DNA of 64,000 nt from Leptothoe spongobia TAU-MAC 1115. Its GTDB lineage: Bacteria; Cyanobacteriota; Cyanobacteriia; Phormidesmidales; Phormidesmidaceae. Below, in pieces: positions 57,524 through 64,000 of this stretch (within the stretch, counting starts at the first letter, position 1; each line of letters begins with the position of its first letter). Where the stretch lies: positions 1 to 64,000 of the forward strand of contig NZ_JADOES010000014.1 of assembly GCF_018739885.1 (NCBI RefSeq), read 5' to 3'. Under the pieces are notes generated by a model, which was not told the origin of the DNA, ran no database searches, and saw nothing but the letters and a program-made list of their open reading frames with translations. A program made the translations under genes and the position numbers.

Positions 57524-57891
57524 TTGTAGAGTGGCGGATTGTGATTCAAATATATTTCACCTTTTTAAGGTTTTTAAGGGATAAGGATTTTATAAGATCC
57601 AAAAATTATGTCTGAAGCGGTTGCCATGGCAACCTGTACATCAAAAGATATAACCTAATTGAATCCTCATTCCTAAGCAGGTGGAATGAGGTTCGGCGCA
57701 ATCCAATGATTTCTCTGTATTTTCTTAAGAAAGCACAAGATGCTAGGCGTAACCCCGTAATTTCTCTGTTAACCTGGACCGCGCACACAAAAGATCATAT
57801 GTTGAAGGGCATGAATCTTAGCTAGGCGACTGGGGCATCCTGAGGCAGCTAGCAGGTTCCCATTTTGCTCAGACAGCGTTTCCTTTGGATT
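57524..57891. other. Intergenic region before tpsB
   Basis: 368 bp without a clear gene. A weak direct repeat, GCG-AA-CC--T-ATTTCTCTGT, occurs at about 57692-57720 and 57748-57770. A short minus-strand frame there repeats a REITGLR-like word, but its composition does not support a gene. Confidence 0.4.
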
Positions 57892-59697
57892 ATGGCATTT
57901 ATTGTAGAGAAATATTTAAACAAATATTTAGTAGCTAAAGTACTGTTCGGCTTGGGGCAATGTAGTTGGTTGCTCTTCTACCCGGCCATGAGTCAGAGAC
58001 CTGTCAATGCTCTTCTGGCTCAAGTACCTTCGATCCCACCAGGGACTACTCTGCCTGAACGTACATTGCCAGAGCCAATTCCCCCAGATACTTTCCCTGA
58101 GGAAACTCTACCAGACGAGCTCCTGCCACCATTACCACCAGTGGATGAGCTGCTGTCTCCTGATGAACCGCCCCCCTTGGAGGATGGTCTGGGTGAGGGC
58201 GATGCTACATTTTATGTGGCTGAGATAAAAGTTATTGGGAGTACCGTTTTTGATGCGGCGGATTTTGCAGATTTGCTTGATCCATACCGTGATAGCCAGG
58301 TGAGCTTTAATGATCTTTTGCAGCTGCGTTCGGCAATTACGGATAGATATGTGGAGGCGGGCTATCTGACCTCGGGCGCACTGATCCCTCCGCAGACGGT
58401 GGTGGATGACACGGTGACCATCCAAGTTATAGAAGGAACGTTAGAAGATATTGTTGTCAATGGTACGCGGCGGTTAGATCCCGCTTATATTCGGAGTCGT
58501 GTTGGCTTGGTGGCCCAGCCTCCCCTCAATGTGGAAAAGCTTTTAGCGGGGTTGCAACGATTACAGCTAGATCCGCTAATTGAGACGGTGTCTGCTGACT
58601 TACAGGCTGGTGTGCAGCAGGGAACGAGCCTTTTGGTGATTGAGGTACTGGAGGCTGATTCCTTTGCTGTGAATACGAGCTTAGCTAATAGTCGCTCTCC
58701 CAATATTGGTGGGACTCAGGTAACCATTGGTGTAGATGAAGGCAACCTATTTGGCATAGGCGATCGCATTCGATTGGACTACAAACATACCGAGGGTAGT
58801 GACGGTGTGGACTTTAGTTACACGCTGCCGGTCAGTCCCAATAATGACACCCTACGTTTCGCTGCTGGCTACTCTGATAGCCGGGTGATCAATTCGGATT
58901 TTGCGGTGCTAGATATCTCATCTGACAGTGCCTACTACGAATTGGGATATCGACATCCATTGATTGAAACCCCTACCCAGGCAGCTGCCCTGGGGTTGAC
59001 CCTGTCCCATCAGTCGAGTCAAACTCGTTTAGGGTTGGATGATATTGGCCCGTTTCCCCTATCCCCTGGCGCTGATGAGAACGGTCGCACTCGCATCAGT
59101 GCGTTGCGGTTTTCTCAGGAGTGGACCCAGCGGAGTCAGAGTCATGTGTTAGCGTTGCGATCGCAGTTTAATGTCGGCCTTGATCTATTAGATGCCACCA
59201 TCAATGAAGGAGATGCTCCTGACAGCCAGTTTTTTTCCTGGCGAGGTCAAGGACAGTGGGTGAAGCGGTTGGGTAAAGACAATCGGCTCTTCTTTTTGCG
59301 AGGAGATGTGCAGCTGGCTGCAGATGACCTCCTATCACAAGAAGAATTTAGCCTGGGTGGTGGTCAAAGTGTACGCGGTTATCGACAGGATGCCCTGAGG
59401 CGAGATAACGGTGCGCTGCTGTCAGCGGAGTTACGCTGGCCTGTTGCTAGGGTTCCTGAATTGGATGGGGTGCTACAGGTGACTCCCTTTATCGATGTGG
59501 GGACAGTGTGGAACCACAACGGCAATAACCCTGGGGTCGACACCTTAGTCGGAACTGGTTTTGGCCTTCTGTGGCAGCAAAGCGATAATTTTTCTGCCCG
59601 ACTGGACTGGGGTATCCCCCTTGTGGACTTAGATACGGAGGATGATGGCTTACAGGACAGTGGCCTACACTTTTCGATTCAATATACACCATTTTAG
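57892..59697 (+). CDS. TpsB outer-membrane transporter (ShlB/FhaC/HecB family)
   Basis: A 601-residue outer-membrane protein that exports TpsA partners. After a signal peptide and a Pro/Glu-rich spacer (about 45-100) come POTRA domains (about 105-250: VIEGTLEDIVVNGTRRL, then ELLAGLQRLQLDPLI-type sequence). The C-terminal barrel (about 255-601) has GGGQSVRGYRQDAL, the VRGYR element of the Omp85/TpsB plug loop, and ends in FSIQYTPF with a terminal Phe. TTG 57865 is an alternative start. It follows the kinase gene by 368 bp and is likely the transporter of the three adhesins upstream. Confidence 0.88.
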   Translation: MAFIVEKYLNKYLVAKVLFGLGQCSWLLFYPAMSQRPVNALLAQVPSIPPGTTLPERTLPEPIPPDTFPEETLPDELLPPLPPVDELLSPDEPPPLEDGLGEGDATFYVAEIKVIGSTVFDAADFADLLDPYRDSQVSFNDLLQLRSAITDRYVEAGYLTSGALIPPQTVVDDTVTIQVIEGTLEDIVVNGTRRLDPAYIRSRVGLVAQPPLNVEKLLAGLQRLQLDPLIETVSADLQAGVQQGTSLLVIEVLEADSFAVNTSLANSRSPNIGGTQVTIGVDEGNLFGIGDRIRLDYKHTEGSDGVDFSYTLPVSPNNDTLRFAAGYSDSRVINSDFAVLDISSDSAYYELGYRHPLIETPTQAAALGLTLSHQSSQTRLGLDDIGPFPLSPGADENGRTRISALRFSQEWTQRSQSHVLALRSQFNVGLDLLDATINEGDAPDSQFFSWRGQGQWVKRLGKDNRLFFLRGDVQLAADDLLSQEEFSLGGGQSVRGYRQDALRRDNGALLSAELRWPVARVPELDGVLQVTPFIDVGTVWNHNGNNPGVDTLVGTGFGLLWQQSDNFSARLDWGIPLVDLDTEDDGLQDSGLHFSIQYTPF

Positions 59698-60265
59698 ATG
59701 GGGCTTATCCACCAGCAGTGACAGTCCACAAGCAGTACAAAAGTGCCCGTTGGTTTGAGGCAAGCCTTATAGGATATGACTAGGGCTTGTGGGTGATAGA
59801 TTATCCTTTTGTGATTAACTTTCGCGAGAGATATGTACTATGTAAAGCTTTGATGATGAAAATGTCCCTAAAGTAAAGATCACTACAGTTTCTTCAAACA
59901 ACCTAATTAGGTTAGGGCTAATATTGCAATAGGGTGTATTCACTGATTTAGGTAGAACTATTTGTCCTGAAAGTCACAATGGTTTTACGGGTGTTTGCTA
60001 GAATTCTGTTTGGGTTGGTCCAGGCCTAAATCTTATTGGGATTGGCAGCTCGTTTCAACTTAAATTCCAAATGATCTGCCGATGATGTCATCATTTTAAG
60101 GAGCAGTGAAGCGTTACCCAGATCTTAAATGATCGTTAATGGTGGTTTTTTCAGACTTAATTTATCTAATTTAAGCCTGCTTATTTAGCAGTGTGAGATT
60201 AAGAAAATAATTTGAGATCTCTGAAATCTCTTTAATATTTAATTTTCCCATTGTTATTTAGTGAT
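59698..60265. other. Intergenic region before the polysaccharide export locus
   Basis: A 568-bp AT-rich region marking the boundary between the secretion island and the exopolysaccharide genes. No gene, RNA or repeat recognised; a promoter for the export operon is expected. Confidence 0.4.
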
Positions 60266-61321
60266 ATGAAAGTTGTTCCTATATTTATTTACTTTGGAAT
60301 ATTTCTATCAAGCCTCTTCTCAGTAGAAGTGCAAGCTCAAGAAGCTTTTGAGTCGAGTGTTTCAGCGTTGCCCACTTTGCCTGCTGCGCTTTCCGATGAT
60401 AGTCAATATGTCCTCGGTTCTGGAGATCGCTTGCACCTGAGTTTTTTTAATGTTCCGGAGTACGACGGTGAAAAACAAATTTTGGTGGATGGCTCTGTAA
60501 ATCTTCCCCTAATTGGTAAGTTGTCCATTGCCGGACTCACCCTTGAGGCAGCTAAACAGAGACTAGAATTTAGCTACTCCAACTACTTAAGAACTCCCTT
60601 AATCTCCATTGATCTGGTCGCTCCACGTCCGATTAAAGTGGGTGTGTCTGGTGAGGTTAATCGACCCGGTGCTTACGAAATTTCATTGACTGATGGTAGT
60701 AATGAATGGCCCACGGTGGTTGACGCGATTCAGCTGTCCGGCGGCATTACTGACCAAGCAAATGTCCGTCATGTTGAGATTCATCGGTTTCAAGCTTCAC
60801 CAGATGAGCAGGTGATTCAGATTGATTTTTGGGATGTTTTGACAACTGGAAACATCCAAAACGACATTACGTTGCGTCATGGTGATGCTATCTATGTACC
60901 AACTGCAGCGACGCTGACTCCGGAAGAGTTAACTCAACTATCGGCTGCAAACTTTTCACCTGATAGTATTCGCGTGACTGTAGTGGGAGAGGTGCCAAAT
61001 CCTGGTGCGGTTAATGTTCCTCCAAATGCACCTCTCAACCAGGCCTTATTAGCAGCTGGGGGTTTTGACCCACGTCGAGCGAGGACTGACGAGGTTGAGT
61101 TGGTCCGTCTCAACCCAGATGGTACTGTGTCCCAACGAAAGATCGCTGTGGGCTTTGATCAAGGTATTAATGAAGACGGCAACCCATCATTGCGCAATAA
61201 CGATGTTGTTCTAGTTGGGAGATCGGCCAGCACGGCATTAGCAGATGATGTTGGGGGAGCCCTGGCACCTTTAGGAGTCATTCTATCGCCCATTCGGCTG
61301 CTCCTTAATCTATTGGATTAA
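60266..61321 (+). CDS. Wza-like polysaccharide export protein (Poly_export/SLBB)
   Basis: A 351-residue envelope protein. It has a signal peptide (about 1-25, FIYFGIFLSSLFSVEVQAQ), a Poly_export domain beginning YVLGSGDRLHLSFFNVPEY (about 48-66), and two SLBB domains (about 130-200, ISGEVNRPGAYE-like; and 235-310, VTVVGEVPNPGAVNVPP). No lipobox Cys is seen, as in many cyanobacterial relatives. It forms an operon with the Wzc-like gene 74 bp downstream and should make the outer-membrane channel for exopolysaccharide. The frame is open from a TTG at 60251. Confidence 0.88.
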   Translation: MKVVPIFIYFGIFLSSLFSVEVQAQEAFESSVSALPTLPAALSDDSQYVLGSGDRLHLSFFNVPEYDGEKQILVDGSVNLPLIGKLSIAGLTLEAAKQRLEFSYSNYLRTPLISIDLVAPRPIKVGVSGEVNRPGAYEISLTDGSNEWPTVVDAIQLSGGITDQANVRHVEIHRFQASPDEQVIQIDFWDVLTTGNIQNDITLRHGDAIYVPTAATLTPEELTQLSAANFSPDSIRVTVVGEVPNPGAVNVPPNAPLNQALLAAGGFDPRRARTDEVELVRLNPDGTVSQRKIAVGFDQGINEDGNPSLRNNDVVLVGRSASTALADDVGGALAPLGVILSPIRLLLNLLD

Positions 61322-61395
61322 TGAGTCGGATTGCGAACATTGCTCTTTTTCGTATGTGTAAAACCGAAATTTATAAAGTTTTATAGGACAAATTT

Positions 61396-63648
61396 ATGCA
61401 ACCAGTAGGCTCAAACATCAGTATTGTTCAGTACTGGCACATGTTGAAGCGACGTTGGTTGCCAGCGTCTGTTGTTTTTGTCAGTACCGTTGCTGCTGTC
61501 AGTGTCTATGGTTTACGCCAGACGCCTATCTATGAGGCTGAAGGAAAGCTTCGGTTCAAAAGTCGAGACTCTACGTCAGCGTTAACCGGTCTAGGCGCTG
61601 AATTGGGGCAGTTGGAATCTTTGGATAGAGCGGAAAATCCCATCACTACTGAGATTGGGATTATGCGCACAGTCCCTATTATTCGAAAAACAATTGAGCG
61701 ATTAGGCTGGGAAGAAGAAGAAGGTGATCCATATGACCCCAATTGGTTTTTAGAGAACTTGCAGATTGACCTCAAGCGGGATACCGACATTCTTGAAGTG
61801 CAATATCGGTCTTCGGATTCTGAAAAGGCTAGGCTTGCGGTCGATGCGATCATGGCGGTCTATCTAGAGGAGCATTTGTTATCTAATCGGGCTGAAGCAG
61901 CAGCTGCTAGAGTGTTTATCGAAAACCAGTTGCCGGCTGCTGAGCAAGAGGCGCGTCGGACCGAAGCGGCATTGCGAAAATTTAAAGAAGAGAACCAAGT
62001 GATTTCTCTAGATGCAGAAGCGCGCACGATGGTCTCCTCTTTAGACGGGTTACAAAATAGGATGACTGACGTTGTATCTGAGTTGTCTGATATTCAAGCT
62101 CAGCTAAATTCGATGGCTGAACGCTTAGGGGGGATTAGTCCTCAAGTGTCTTTGTTAGCAACTGCTGTTAGTCAGTCTAGGGGAGTTCAGCAAGTGTTGG
62201 AATCTTATCAGCAAGTTGAGACTCAGCTGGCGACTGAGCGGGTCAGATTTCAGGATCAGCATCCTATCATTGTTGATTTGGAGACCCAAAAAGCAAATTT
62301 AGAGGCACTATTAAACGAACGCATCAGTAATGTTGTTGGTTCTCAAACTGGTCCCACCAATCTTAATTTGCAGATTGGTTCAGTTGAAATGGAACTCATT
62401 AGCGACTACGTTCGCCTTGATTCTCGTTTACGTGGCCTTGAGGATCGGGCCATCACCCTACAAGGTACAGAAGCCGATTACTTAGAGCGAGCGAGTGACT
62501 TACCACGTCTAGAGCAGAGCCAGCGAGAGTTAGAGCGTCAATTAGAGGCAGCCCAATCGACTTATTCTTTGCTATTGCAGCGCTTGCAGGAGGTGCGCGT
62601 AGCTGAAAACCAGAATGTTGGTAATGTTCAGGTTATTCAGCAAGCTGAATCCTTGGGAGGTCCAGTTGAGCCTGACCAGCAATTGTTTGTTATGAGCGGC
62701 ATTATGTTGGGTGGGTTATTGGCTCTGGCCCTGATCTTTCTGCTAGAAGTCAGCGATCGTTCCGTTCGAGGTGTTGCTGAAGCAAGGGCTATCTTTGGGC
62801 TGTCAATATTAGGGGTAATCCCATCCCATCAGAAGACTTTGAGGTTTAATCCCCTGCGAAAAGATACCGAGACAGTAACTGTTCCTCGTTTGGTATTTGG
62901 TGGTTTAGAAACAAAGTCTTTGTTCAGTGAATCGTATTACATGTTGGCCGCTAACTTAGCAACATTGGGTTCGGGACATATGGCTGAAGTAATAGCTGTA
63001 ACCAGCTCTGTTCCTTTAGAAGGAAAATCAACAGTTGCTAGCAATTTGGCCATGGCGCTTTCACGTACAGGTAAAAGGGTGCTGTTGATTGATGCAAATA
63101 TTCAGCAGCCGATGCAGCAGTCCATTTTTCAGCCTTGGATTTTAGAACCCGATAATTGTCCAGGGCTACTTAATGTGCTGATGGGTCAAGCAACTTCTGA
63201 GGAATGTATTATTGAGGCCGTACCTAATCTCAATGTTTTCCTTGCGGGTACAGGATTTGCCAATTATTCAGAAGCTATTCTTGAATCTCAGGCCATGAAA
63301 ATTCTGTTGGAGCGATTAAAGGGAGACTATGACTATGTTATCCTCGATACTCCTGCCTTAAGTCTTAGTGGTAGTGCTGCGGGGGGGGGAGCGTTAGTCG
63401 ATGGCATGTTGTTGGTCGTACGTGCTGGTCTTTCCCATGGTCAAGACTCTATCTATGCTCAGAGTCTGATGGCACAATCTCAGAAATCTGAGAAAATGTT
63501 AGGCCTTGTTGTCAATGGTGTTGAGATATCAGAGCTTTTGTCCTGGCTTAAAGTAAAGATTGCTAGAAAACAATTTAAAGAGAAATCTGTTTCGCCAGAA
63601 TTGAATGGCAATTCGAATCGAGAGGTAATGGTGTCGAGACGTTATTAA
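61396..63648 (+). CDS. Wzc-like polysaccharide co-polymerase with degenerate BY-kinase motifs
   Basis: A 750-residue inner-membrane protein. A Wzz domain with TM1 (about 22-42) is followed by a long coiled coil (about 160-400), TM2 (about 432-450) and a cytoplasmic ATPase domain. Walker A is LEGKSTVAS with Lys544 and Walker B is YVILDTPALS. The kinase Walker A' motif (hhhDxDxR) reads LLIDANIQQP, losing the second Asp and the Arg, and the C-terminus has only one Tyr (SRRY), not a Tyr cluster. It probably controls chain length with Wza but may not autophosphorylate. ATG 61396. Confidence 0.85.
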   Translation: MQPVGSNISIVQYWHMLKRRWLPASVVFVSTVAAVSVYGLRQTPIYEAEGKLRFKSRDSTSALTGLGAELGQLESLDRAENPITTEIGIMRTVPIIRKTIERLGWEEEEGDPYDPNWFLENLQIDLKRDTDILEVQYRSSDSEKARLAVDAIMAVYLEEHLLSNRAEAAAARVFIENQLPAAEQEARRTEAALRKFKEENQVISLDAEARTMVSSLDGLQNRMTDVVSELSDIQAQLNSMAERLGGISPQVSLLATAVSQSRGVQQVLESYQQVETQLATERVRFQDQHPIIVDLETQKANLEALLNERISNVVGSQTGPTNLNLQIGSVEMELISDYVRLDSRLRGLEDRAITLQGTEADYLERASDLPRLEQSQRELERQLEAAQSTYSLLLQRLQEVRVAENQNVGNVQVIQQAESLGGPVEPDQQLFVMSGIMLGGLLALALIFLLEVSDRSVRGVAEARAIFGLSILGVIPSHQKTLRFNPLRKDTETVTVPRLVFGGLETKSLFSESYYMLAANLATLGSGHMAEVIAVTSSVPLEGKSTVASNLAMALSRTGKRVLLIDANIQQPMQQSIFQPWILEPDNCPGLLNVLMGQATSEECIIEAVPNLNVFLAGTGFANYSEAILESQAMKILLERLKGDYDYVILDTPALSLSGSAAGGGALVDGMLLVVRAGLSHGQDSIYAQSLMAQSQKSEKMLGLVVNGVEISELLSWLKVKIARKQFKEKSVSPELNGNSNREVMVSRRY

Positions 63649-64000
63649 AAGGTGTTATGGATTGGCCTGTTTGAGTCAGATGGTGACTCTGGTTAACAAC
63701 GGCATACAGTGGTGCTAGGTTTAATCCCAATACCGTTGGTCTCTTTAGTTTTTCGTCATGCTTGAGCGGGCATGTTTAGCATGGTCACGTTGAACAACGA
63801 GAAAAAAGACCGTCGGACAGCTTTGCTCATTTTGGGACGCACCAATCTCATCAGATTTTCGTCAAAACTCTTCAAACAAACGTTCGAGCAGGTTGGACGT
63901 GCGAATTCGAGGATGCAGCCGTTCATCAATGCTGTGACTGAGACTTGGATAAAATCTAGAGGCGCTAGGTTGCTTGGGAATTAAGTGGACGCAACTTAGT
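63649..64000. other. End of window, no certain gene
   Basis: A 70-codon frame at 63772-63984 starts with ATG (MFSMVTLNNEKKDRRTALLI) but has no family resemblance. It is basic and could be a short real gene or chance. Nothing else recognised up to the end. Confidence 0.35.

Noticed and set aside
57606..57788. 60-codon minus-strand frame before tpsB with repeated REITGLR words
   Set aside because: Arises from a weak DNA direct repeat; Arg/Leu-rich composition and lack of a start signal do not support a gene.

Overview
The window comes from a cyanobacterium that makes phycoerythrin (PE). The evidence is two sets of PE subunit genes, PE-specific bilin lyases, several phycobilisome linkers, many GCGATCGC (HIP1) palindromes typical of cyanobacteria, and families largely confined to cyanobacteria (PatA-like regulators, DUF928, TPR-CHAT proteins). 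A filamentous or marine Leptolyngbya-like lineage is plausible, but genus and species cannot be settled from this sequence.

Region 1 (1-13.2 kb) is a phycoerythrin island. It holds the end of one cpeA and the lyase/chaperone genes cpeZ, cpeY and a cpeF-like gene. It also holds a second, diverged cpeB-cpeA pair with every expected bilin cysteine, and four linker genes. One linker is a rod-core (CpcG/CpcL-like) protein with a hydrophobic C-terminal helix, one has a Pro/Ala tether, and one carries two linker domains plus a duplicated helical tail. A pentein-fold (arginine deiminase-like) enzyme closes the region, followed by a 66-codon remnant of an exopolyphosphatase gene.

Region 2 (13.4-39.6 kb) is mostly housekeeping. 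It includes glucan phosphorylase, a histone-deacetylase-like hydrolase, gyrA with acidic extensions, a CmpX-type membrane protein, polyphosphate kinase, a PatA-like regulator with a degenerate receiver, and a Kir-type potassium channel with an altered selectivity filter. Two peptidoglycan-binding secreted proteins, a GH57 glucanotransferase/amylase, a Nif11-domain protein, a 35-residue basic protein, a HEAT-repeat (NblB/CpcE-like) protein, a UPF0175/DUF3368 toxin-antitoxin pair and an ABC transporter/cytosine-deaminase operon follow.

Region 3 (39.8-59.7 kb) is a two-partner-secretion island. It has three large TpsA adhesins (two in tandem), an exported TPR-CHAT caspase-like protein, a DUF928 protein, a CHASE2 hybrid histidine kinase overlapping a second receiver-kinase, and a TpsB outer-membrane transporter. 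The proteins are all predicted to be envelope-facing or signalling, so this looks like one sensing, secretion and processing module. I consider it, together with the unusual PE linkers, the most interesting content.

Region 4 (60.2-64 kb) begins an exopolysaccharide locus: a Wza-like SLBB export protein and a Wzc-like chain-length/ATPase protein with degenerate kinase motifs. No rRNA, tRNA, CRISPR array or complete insertion sequence was recognised.
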